Of a stretch of DNA of 64,000 nucleotides, positions 55,720 through 64,000 are shown in pieces; position 1 is the stretch's first letter; each line of letters begins with the position of its first letter. Under the pieces are notes generated by a model. The model did not search any database. It saw nothing but the letters and a program-made list of their open reading frames with translations, and was not told the DNA's origin. This DNA is from Sambucus nigra (taxonomy: Eukaryota; Streptophyta; Magnoliopsida; Dipsacales; Adoxaceae), in assembly GCA_949130495.1 (NCBI GenBank), contig OX422216.1, positions 367,374,605 through 367,438,604 of the forward strand, in the 5' to 3' direction. Both the position numbers and the translations under genes were made by a program.

Positions 55720-57227
55720 CTGACACCTTTATTACCATGGCCTTCATGGTCGACATACCCAAGGGAATAATGATGGTCCCTTTCCTTATTAAGAAAAAGG
55801 CTAGTCATAGTCACCACTACCATATTGAGATTATCACTGAGGAAGATTCTGACATGGTTGGAGTTATGGTGCTACGACATTTAGCACCTTCTTAAAGATG
55901 GTGGGTATCCCCGAGATGCTAATAAGAAAGAATGTGTGACCTTTCGTAACTTTGTTGCCTGGTATATCATCGGTGATAACACGCTTTTCAACAGAAACTT
56001 CAATGGAACTTATCTCACTGCATAGCATGGGATGATATTGAAGTAATGATGCTAAAAATCCAAATTGGGGAAAACGGGCCCCATATGAACGATCATATGC
56101 TGGACAAGAAGATCAATTGTTAAGGGTAATATTAGACCATCATGGTTTAAGATTGTACTGCCTATGTTCGAAAATGACTCAATTGCCAGTAGTTTTCCAA
56201 CCTACAACACTTACCTCCTCGGGAACTATACAATACGATGTCTCCCCGGGCCTTCTCCATTTGGGGCATTGAATAATAAGGAAGGTTACACCTAAATATT
56301 TTAATAGTCACAAATTTATCTTTGTTTCCATTAATTAATTCACCAAATGGGTCAAATTCGAGTCATACACAATTTTGAATGCCAAGAGAGTGGCCAAATT
56401 TATCAGAAAGAATATCATCTGCTGATACAAGGTTCGCTATGAGTTAGTACCAGATAACGAGTCCACTTTGAGGCTGAGGTGACAACACTGGTGGACGAGT
56501 ATGAGATTTAGAGACAAAAATATTCTCCCTTTCGACCCCAAACAAATGGTTTTGTCGAAGATGCAAACAAGATCCTCAAAACCATTATTTGCAAGAAGAT
56601 CGAGAGTTATAGAGCTCGAACATAGCGAATCCTATACGACCTCTGGTGCTACCACACTTCAATCAAAACACTTACTCAGGCTACCCTTTGATCTCTAATG
56701 TATGGAAAGGAAGAAATGTTACTCATTAAGCTAGAAATAACACCTCTTTATGTAATTCTCGAAGGCAAGATCGACCAAGAAGACTCGCATCAGAGCCACT
56801 TTGACGAACTATAACTCTTGGATGAAAAGAACTTAAGTCTCTCGCTGGATTGCATTATCATTCAACCGAAAAGTCAAGGACCACGGTGTCCAAGAAGGAG
56901 AACATATGACCGTGGTAACGAAGAAAGAGAACTTACTCTTAAGAAGATCATAGAACCCCTTGGGGACCCTAGAGCGAAGTTTAAACTGAATTGGAGAGGC
57001 TCCTATATTATCAAGAAAATTATCTCAAGACGCACTACTATGTCAAAAAATCTCGATGGAGAAGAAATGGCGCGTTAAGTCGACCTTGACCGTCTCAAGA
57101 AATTTTACCATTAGTTCGAAATCTCGACGCACTATGACTCTCCATATCCCCTTTTATTCTAACAGAAATCATCATTTCCCTTACCCAGAGCTATGTGGGA
57201 CCTGATCCTCTCAAGAACATTTCAATC
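55720..57227 (+). pseudogene. T element: end of RNase H, integrase and C-terminal region
   Basis: The sequence resumes T exactly where 914 left off: an ADTFITMAFMVDIPKG block, then a linker (MMVPFLIKKKASHSHHYH), and an HH-CC zinc domain relic (CGPHMNDHMLDKKI-like near 56080 and YVRKC-like near 56160). Integrase core relics follow near 56240-56700 (WPFSVWGIDVIG and SARVAKFI equivalents, then FVEDANKIL and a YxTSIKTLTQAT-like block). The C-terminal GDPRAKFKLNWRGSYIIKKI region is near 56960-57020 and NLDGEEMAR near 57048. Stops and shifts are frequent throughout. The lineage (Tat) is from family knowledge. Confidence 0.85.
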
Positions 57228-57950
57228 AAATGGTGTTGTCGAAGCCGACAACAAGAGCCTTATAATCATCATTAGCAAGAAGATAGAGAGTTGTAGATAT
57301 TGGGCCGATCGATTCCTCTATGCCCTCTGGGGCTACCTCACTTCAATAAGAACACTTACTAGGGATATACCTTATTCTCTGGTGTATGGAATGGAAGCAT
57401 TCTTACCCGTTGAGCTAGAAATACCACCCCTATATTTAATGCTCTAATGTAGGATCAGCGAAGAAGACTGGAATCAAAGCCGCTTTGATGAACTATAACT
57501 CCTAGATAAAAAAAACTTAAGTCTCTATACCATATATAGGAATATCATCATTGGATACCATGATCATTCAACCGAAAAGTAAAGGATCGTGGTGACCAAG
57601 AAGGAGAACTTACGACTGTGGTGTCCAAGAATGAGAACTTACTTGTATGAAGATCATAGAACATGTTGAGGACCCTAACGGTAAATTTAAACCGAATTGT
57701 AAAGGCACCTATATTGTGAACCAAATTCTTTTAGGAGGCACTCATATGCTCACAAATCTTGACGGAGAAGAAATGGCGTGTCGAATTGACCTTGACCATC
57801 TTAAGAAATTTTCCCCTTACTTCAAAATCTCGGCGTTCTATGACTCTCTATATCCCCCTTCTGTTCTAACAAAAACCTTCATTTCCCCCACCCAGAACTA
57901 TGTGGGACCTAATCCTCTCAAGAATAATTCTATCAAAATCAAACTCATAA
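57228..57950 (+). pseudogene. T element: second copy of the integrase 3' half (tandem duplication)
   Basis: It repeats 56544-57227. AAATGGTGTTGTCGAAG at 57228 parallels AAATGGTTTTGTCGAAG at 56544 (offset 684). It contains VVEADNKSLII, RFLYALWGYLTSIRTLTRD, PYSLVYGMEAFLPVELEIPP (better kept than copy 1) and a second GKFKPNCKGTYIVNQI and NLDGEEMACRIDLDHLKKF. Both copies end in AGAACTATGTGGGACCT-like sequence. It is internally longer through a small repeat of AAGGAGAACTTACGACTGTG-type sequence near 57590-57640. Confidence 0.85.
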
Positions 57951-58375
57951 AAATTTTCAAAACCCCCTAAGGTACGTAGGTAGCCCATCCGCCATATATG
58001 GTCCTTTTTTTACATAAAATGCGATTCTTTTATAACCTCTAAGAATGCCAAACCATATTATAATTTACATAAACAAACGGATTATGTATGCATCAACGAT
58101 TGGTATATATAGTTCGAAATGAAAAACTCATTAGGAGGCACAACAAAATATGATCAAAATCATTTTTAATTATAATAAGGGAATAGAACAATTACATGAA
58201 GCATCAGTGAAGGGAGCTAAACACACCACCCCTATTTTTTCCACTTGCAAAACCATATTAAAACAAAATCACAAAAATTATCCCTATACCCGTAGAAAAA
58301 CACAAATTCCTATAAAAAAAATCCAAGAATACAAATTAACCCAGCTTCAAAAAATGTTACCCCAGCTTCACTTGT
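57951..58375 (+). other. T: post-pol spacer
   Basis: It begins GGTACGTAGGTAGCCCATCC, a block that I associate with the end of pol in Tat elements. The rest is AT-rich with no supported gene. Confidence 0.45.
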
Positions 58376-59760
58376 GATGCCTCAACTACTAAACGACCCC
58401 ACTTCATCATCATTCCCTAACTGGGATGTCCTCAAGCCTCCCACTCCTAGTTAACACTTCGTATGTGCTCAATGGAGAGATATTCCCTAACAAGCATGGA
58501 CAAAATAACAAAACCCTCCTCAATAGTGTTGAAGGCAACAAGCCACCTTTTCCAAGTCTTTTACTCCATAATCTTCTCCATTACCCGCTTCCCCAACTAC
58601 ATCAGGCAGTCCCTAGATACATGTCAGGCCCCTTCTATAGATTGAGATGTACGGGTAGACAGTTGGAAGCATTCATAGTAGGAAACCATCCTTTTTTGTA
58701 GTGATTCGGCCATGTCTTCCACTAAGAAGAAGTTTGTTATGCAAGGGGTAATAATTTGTTCCCATCCTACTTGGAGCAGAAGTCACCAGGGGACTTAAAA
58801 GGAAGTCTAACGAAGGCTAACCAACCGCACATACCAGTACTATCATAGCTACAAAATGGATTCAAATCTCCACACTATGGCACCGACCAATGAACACACC
58901 TATATTCGCTCTCCAGTAATCCAGTTGACCCAATTCTCTACCGATTGGTTGAAGCTAATGAAAGATTGGACAAAGAATTAGGCACACCCACTAAGGGATA
59001 CTCTGGAGGGACCACCAGGAAGAACCTCGGGCAAGCCACATGAACAACATCACTGTGACAATAGTAAGAAAATCAAAGTGACACTCCTTCCATTCATCTA
59101 GAACATTTAAGGTTTCCCCCAACACCTCCGTTGTAGGATTACGGTGGTAAAATATCCATGTCTCTATCGCAGTCACTTGGGGATCAGTTGTCAAGTCCCT
59201 TATCATAATTAAAAAACTCATAGATAGGAATAAATCAATAGCTCCATCAAAGATATCGTCATCTGAGCCCCTCTGGAGCCTTAAGAGAAATAGTCTCTCC
59301 ATTAACCGATGGTCGACCCGTCAAAGGATAAATATGGAGCAATTACACCTTAAATGTTAGAGGAGAATGAGAAAAACTGAGCATGGCCGCCGCGACATTG
59401 GGGCCAATTCCCAATATTATCGATAATTCCTTATAGTAGTACATGCTTCGTCTGACCAAAATGGGAGATATTGTCCTCAGGATAACATAATTGAACCGTC
59501 GCTACTTGCAAGTTCCAGTATATAGCATGATTATTCCATAAAAAAAACTCGACACAAGATGAAAGTTTCATAGTCAATATTGTAGAGGCACATGGCCTCT
59601 AAACCTTCTTGGGAGGAAGATAATTCGTCATACATGGGAAGAGCCATTTGAGGAATATGGAAATTAGAAACAAGAAAAGAAATGTGGGTGTTGGTGAAGA
59701 AAACACACCCCATACGCCTCCTTTTATACCCAAAATCCTTTGCAAAAAAAACATTCTGGA
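58376..59760 (-). pseudogene. T: decayed antisense ORF between pol and the 3' LTR
   Basis: On the minus strand, frames at 59713-59531 (YDELSSSQEGLEAMCLYNID), 59302-58991 (FDGAIDLFLSMSFLIMIRDL, AIETWIFYHRNPTTEVLGET, LNVLDEWKECHFDFLTIVTV) and flanking shifted frames read as one protein-like sequence of about 400 residues broken by stops. A gene on the opposite strand after pol is a known feature of some Tat elements such as Grande-type aORFs. The function of those products is unclear. I recognise no catalytic motif. The coding nature is inferred from the even, non-AT-biased residue use. Confidence 0.6.
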
Positions 59761-60825
59761 AACCTGTTTAATTCTTAGCCCTATAGGAGTAAAAAAGTAT
59801 GCAGAGAAGTGCAATCAAAGATTATCAGTGATTTGACTTGACCCCAATGCCGATAGACAGTACAAGTGGTATGCTGATCGATAACTCCTATTTTTAGAAA
59901 AAAAATCATTTTTCTACTTTTACCCAAAAATCAATTTCCAATAAAAGGCATTTCTCAAAACATGACCCTTTAAAGGGAAATTTTATTCAACCAATATCTG
60001 AACACTTTCCTCTATTCAAATATTCCAATAACAAATTGCAAACAATTCCAAAAAACACTTTTACCACTTTTTCTCAAAACAAAACCTCAATGGAAAATTA
60101 AACTGGATGTAGGTAAGCCACAAAATCAAGATAATAAAACAAAAACAAATACATCATTTTAGCCTTCATGAGTCTCTATTTCTAGATGAAAATCAAGCAT
60201 ATAGCATGGTAAACGCTAATCTAATATAGTTACAGCAACAGTCTATAAGAAAATCTCAAAGGGAAAAAACTAGAAATGGATGTTTCCTCATCCGCTGCAC
60301 CACCTCGTGTGCGATCAACCTCCTTAAATACACCAGTATACTCATAACCCCTATGGCCCTCGAAGGAATACTCGAAGAGTATAAAGTCACCCACAAAAAC
60401 AATAAAGGATCAATAGATATTAAAGGATTCCACCTCCCCATGCCTGCATATCGATAGTCCTCTAAGATTTTGTACATGAAAATAGAAGAAAATTCCAAAA
60501 AATAAATGAAGAAATTGTCTCAAAAAATCCCAAAAATCCCTGAAAAGTATGGAACATTATTTTTCCCTAAGAAAATATTTTTTCAAGCATAATCCCCCTA
60601 CACACTCTTAAAATGATAACCTAAATCAATCTTGCACTCTTATCCACAGCATACCCCACAACAGAACGAATGATGCATCTGCTTCCAAGCCTACTACAAT
60701 TTCCCTATAAAAACCTCAAAACTAAACATCCCCGAGTGTAGTTTCAAGGCAACACAACCCCAATTGAACCACAAGTACACCGGCACCCAAAATATAAACT
60801 AAATTTCCACAAGAGGGCTATACCT
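59761..60825. other. T: 3' region, no clear gene
   Basis: AT-rich. An 80-codon minus-strand frame (60256-60498) could be part of another decayed ORF, but I cannot support it. The rest holds nothing recognisable. Confidence 0.45.
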
Positions 60826-62110
60826 CACTCTATAACTTTAGGTCCTCATAATTGACCTCAGCCCTCAGAATTGGTCCTTACACCCTCGGCCTGAAAAATT
60901 GCTCATCATAACTTTAAGTACTAAAAATTATCCTAGACCCTCAGGATTGTTAGTTGAACTTTAGGTCCTCAGAATTGACCTTGGCCCTCAGAATTGGTCG
61001 TTGCAACTTTAGGTCCTCAGAATTGACCTCGCCCCCCCGAATTGGTCGTGATAACTTTAGGTCCTAAGAATGAACCTCGATGTTTAGAATTGGTCGCCCT
61101 AATTTTAGGTCCTCATAATTTACTGTGTCCCTCAGAATTGGTCGTCCCAACTCAAGGTCCTCAGAATTAAACTCGACTGTCAAAATTGGTCATAACAACT
61201 TTAGGTTCTCAGAATTTACCTCGACCATCAGAATTGACCGTCACAACTGTAGGTCCTCAAAATTGACCCCATACCACAGAGTCGGTCATCATAACTTAAG
61301 GTTCTCAGAATTGACATCGGCCTATAGAATAGGCCTCAACTTTAGGTCCTTAAAATTGATCTCGGCCCTTAGAATTAGTCATTTCAACTTTAGGTCCTTA
61401 GAATTGACCTCGACCCTTAGAATTGGTCGTCATAACTTAAGGTCCTCAAAATTGATTGTGGGCCGCAAAATTAGTCATCATAACTTAAGGTCCTCAGAAT
61501 TAATCTCGGTTAATAGAATTGGTCGCTCTAACTTTAGGCCCTTAGAATTGACCTAGGCCTACAAAATTAGTTATAATAACTTTAGGTCCTCGAAATTAAC
61601 CTCGGACCTAGAATAGGCCATCGCTACGTTAGGTCCATAGAATTGACCTTGGCCCTGAGAATTGGTCCAAAATTGACCTTGGCCCTCAGAATTGGTCATC
61701 ATAACTTTAGGTCCTAGGAATTAACCTCAGCCCTCAATATTGGTCACCTTAACTTTAGGTCCTCATAATTGACCTCGAACCTCAGAATTTCTTGTCCCAA
61801 CTCAAAGTCCTAAGCATTGAACTCGGCCTTTAGATTTGGTCATCACAACTTTAGGTCCTCAAAATTAACATTGTCCCTAAGAATTTCTCTCTCCAGCTTT
61901 AGGTCTTCATAATTGGCATCGACCCTCAAAATTAATTGTTGTAACTTTACGGCCTCAGAATTCACCTAAGCCCTCAGAATCGGTCATCCTTATCTCCTTA
62001 GGTCCTTAAAAAATACCTCGATGAACTTGTCCCTATATTTCCTCATAATCGACCTCGACCCTATGAATCGATCACCCTCATCCTTTAGGTTTGCAGAATT
62101 GACCTAAAAT
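60826..62110 (+). repeat. T: 48-bp minisatellite in the 3' untranslated region
   Basis: About 26 imperfect copies of a unit built around TTTAGGTCCTCAGAATTGAC and CCCTCAGAATTGGTCGTC. AGGTCCT anchors fall at 60963, 61011, 61059, 61107, 61155, 61203, 61251 and 61299, giving a 48-bp period, with some shortened units. Because 48 is a multiple of 3, an open frame arises (61125-61556), but it is not a gene. Hypervariable tandem repeats here are known in Tat/Ogre-type elements. Confidence 0.93.
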
Positions 62111-62284
62111 CCCCTTCCTTAGACATTGATGTGGTGTTTATCATTCGTTGAGTTGACCCTAACTTTTTCTAAACCTTCTAGTCGAGGGTATCTTTGTAGA
62201 CACCCCATCATAAGACTCCCCAAGTGCATCCTTGGGTCACTATAACTCACTCGTTTATTATAATCTCGATGTCGTACCCTGAGA

Positions 62285-62700
62285 ACTGATCTAGAGTCCA
62301 CTCGGTTCTTTCTAACCCCATTGACTCTGATAAACTTTCTTTCTTTTTTGGAAGCTCAATAAATCATCAAAGGTATTTAAATACCCTTCTCAACTGTAGA
62401 CCTTGTGAAGGAATCGGCCTTACAGTTTGGACGAATGGTCCATTTGACTACTAAAAACTAATGTAGAGGCCCTTAGGCTCTCCTGGGAACTGTTTGACTC
62501 TAGTCAACTCTATGGTTGGAGTAAAAGCTCAATAAATCTTCAGAGGTATCTAAATATCCTTTTTAACCCATATGTGAATTAGTTATATGGTTCGAACGAA
62601 TGATCCATTTTATTCCAAAAACTAATCTAGAGTCCATCGAGCGCTCCTGAGACTCATCTGAATCTAGTTAACTCACCATCTTGAGTGAACCTAAATCAAA
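62285..62700 (+). repeat. T: two imperfect tandem copies of a ~174-bp unit
   Basis: AGCTCAATAAATCATCAAAGG at 62353 (first 20 bases) recurs as AGCTCAATAAATCTTCAGAG at 62527. The following GGTATTTAAATA and GAACGAATGGTCCATTT blocks are also paired. The unit differs from the 48-bp minisatellite. Confidence 0.8.
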
Positions 62701-63227
62701 CCTTGAAGGGCGATGAATACTGATGTGACCAAGTGTGACCTAGTCTTAGGATGAGGTATGTAAAGTCTCACAATCGAGTTCTCAAAGGACCTCACCTAGG
62801 TTGTTTCCAAGACTCATCCAAACTAGTGCCGACCTCGTTATCCACAACCTTGGCTATCTAGTAAGTCGAGACCTCAGGGGAGCATTTTGTCAACAAAAAC
62901 GTACCTCGTCCTCTGATTTGGCCAAGATGAGATAAGGACTTGTACAACATGTCTCGACCTGATGCATTCGGCCGAGACCATACTTCATCTTCTTGTATAT
63001 AATCCAACACTACATCAGCAGCATCGTACTCGATCAGGCCAAGACCCTCGCAGATGGCTTCTACTGTACGAGTTTCATGAGGCTTCAGATCAACATGTCA
63101 CATGTGGACAAGTCAGTTACAACTAGATTATTCCCTCACATGAGAGGATATTTCATCATCATTAATTACATGCTACATGGACGGGTGTTTAGATCTTACT
63201 AGGAGTCTTCAAGATCACATGCCTATT
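62700..63227 (+). other. T: remaining 3' untranslated region
   Basis: Less AT-rich. It contains CTCGACCTGATGCATTCGGCCGAGACC near 62954-62980 (palindromic TCGGCCGA core) and CGATCAGGCCAAGACC near 63030. No gene; a 69-codon frame at 62993-63202 is unsupported. Confidence 0.45.
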
Positions 63228-63241
63228 GCATGTTTAGGGGG
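63228..63241 (+). other. T: candidate polypurine tract
   Basis: GCATGTTTAGGGGG lies directly before TGTAATAAACCCCC. It is short and therefore tentative. Confidence 0.45.
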
Positions 63242-63576
63242 TGTAATAAACCCCCAAGAACTATATATATTCTTCATATTCTACCTTGTAAGGGATCAAT
63301 TTTTAGCAACCCTACCAGAACTCTGTCAAAATTCTTAGTGAAAGAGAACAGATTATGTGTTGTGTTCACAGGCCATTAATGCCATCGTTATAGCGGAAAT
63401 CAGACTTCACAGTGCACAGTGGACATAGGCTCTGGCCGAACCACTTAAATTTTGGTGTTATTCCTCCTTACCTTATCTCCCTCTTTACTACTATATTACT
63501 TTATGTCTACCATTGTTGTAATCATATAAGCTCACTCATCATTTTGACCTGGTGATACCAATTCTAGTATCTTTAG
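63242..63576 (+). repeat. Short LTR of the Tat-type element (about 335 bp)
   Basis: It starts TGTAATAAACCCCCAAG, has a TATA box (CTATATATAT at 63261-63270), and stops where a primer-site-like sequence begins. Its right end lacks a clean CA and may be mutated. It could be the 3' LTR of T or the 5' LTR of a following element, and it is followed by a leader and gag-like start. No second copy is in the window, so the boundaries are inferred. Confidence 0.55.
63259..63272 (+). promoter_or_regulatory. TATA box in the LTR
   Basis: AACTATATATATTC, about 17 bp into the LTR; a plausible retroelement promoter element. Confidence 0.5.
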
Positions 63577-63594
63577 TTTGGCGTCATTTATGGG
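63577..63594 (+). other. Primer-binding-site-like sequence of Tat type
   Basis: TTTGGCGTCATTTATGGG resembles the TTGGCGCCGTCTGTGGG sequence that follows the 5' LTR in many Tat elements (from memory), with some mutations. This marks the LTR end and the start of a leader. Confidence 0.65.
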
Positions 63595-64000
63595 AACGGG
63601 ATAGCCACTCTCTTCCTTTTTTTCTACAGCTACGATACCAGATTCTCTGGTGGTGGTCCTATCTCATCCTTTTATGATCTTGAACCACTATTGAGTTCTA
63701 CCAATACCTCCGTTGATTTTTCATGTCACTGAAATCTTCCAAATGGGAACAGATCCACTAATTACAGGTGGTCCTAGCACCAGTCAGGAACCTCCTCATT
63801 CATAAATGGATGAGGTAGCAGCTGCCCTACGCTCCTTGGTAGACAGTCAATGACAGATGAAAGAAACCCTTGCCACTTTCAGCCAAAACATCACGGTTGA
63901 CCTAACGGCACTAAAGATCAGTTGATAACACCAGCCTCAAGGGATGGCCCATCAAATTAAGCAGCCAAAGGATCACCCCAGGTTCCACAAAAGGATCTCC
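63595..64000 (+). pseudogene. Leader and decayed gag start of a Tat-type element, cut by the window end
   Basis: ATG at 63743 opens MGTDPLITGGPSTSQEPPHS, then TAA; beyond it MDEVAAALRSLVDSQ, another stop, then KETLATFSQNITVDLTALKI. The acidic, helical character and the position after the primer site fit the N-terminus of a Tat gag. It is broken by at least three stops. Confidence 0.5.

Noticed and set aside
61125..61556. 143-codon frame with a 16-residue repeat
   Set aside because: A 48-bp repeat unit keeps any stop-free frame open; the unit diverges without codon bias and there is no start or promoter context. It is better explained as a 3' UTR minisatellite.
60826..62110. Regular repeats as a CRISPR-like array
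   Set aside because: Units are directly adjacent and imperfect with no unique spacers, and the context is a plant retroelement.

Overview
This window is plant nuclear heterochromatin, almost certainly from an angiosperm. It contains no intact host gene. Three things point to a plant: Ty3/gypsy elements of plant lineages (Tat, and a chromodomain-bearing Tekay/Del type), a Ty1/copia-like element with an initiator-Met tRNA primer site, and captured exon fragments that resemble plant SMC2 and tRNA-splicing-endonuclease Sen54. I cannot name the species. The DNA is AT-rich and rich in (TA)n tracts.

Nearly everything can be read as one nest of insertions, at least five levels deep. Level 0 is T, a decayed Tat-lineage Ty3/gypsy element on the + strand. 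Its RT and first RNase H part lie at 1-914, and the rest of RNase H, integrase, an antisense ORF, 3' repeats and an LTR lie at 55720-64000. Level 1 is B (915-55714, - strand), an old Tekay-like element inserted in T's RNase H. Its 3' LTR is split over 915-1736, 4602-4802 and about 30992-32844. Its degenerate interior is 32845-36723. Its 5' LTR is split over 36724-38066 and about 54129-55714.

Level 2 in B's left LTR holds a solo LTR (A, 1737-4596, TSD ATAAC) and a Helitron-like element (H1, 4803 to about 30990, - strand). Level 2 in B's right LTR holds a second Helitron-like element (H2, 38067 to about 54128, - strand). H1 carries a Sen54 fragment, a LINE zinc-finger remnant and, at level 3, a non-autonomous copia-like element C (7119-26916, TSD AAATC). 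C encodes only a gag-like protein with seven zinc knuckles. Level 4 is D (12465-22947, + strand, TSD GAGCT), a defective Tekay element inside C's gag reading frame. H2 carries an SMC2 exon fragment and E (39449-50211, - strand, TSD TACGC), a very young Tekay element. E has one open gag-pol frame broken by a single TGA.

Decay tracks nesting depth. T and B are badly degraded, D has several stops and frameshifts with about 1% LTR divergence, and E's LTRs differ by about six substitutions and one 22-bp indel. The most unusual items are C's 135-bp-periodic zinc-knuckle array, the two gene-capturing Helitron-like elements, a palindrome cluster at a fixed place in the Tekay LTRs whose core differs between copies, and T's repeat-rich 3' region with an antisense ORF. 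All coordinates and alignments were read by eye.
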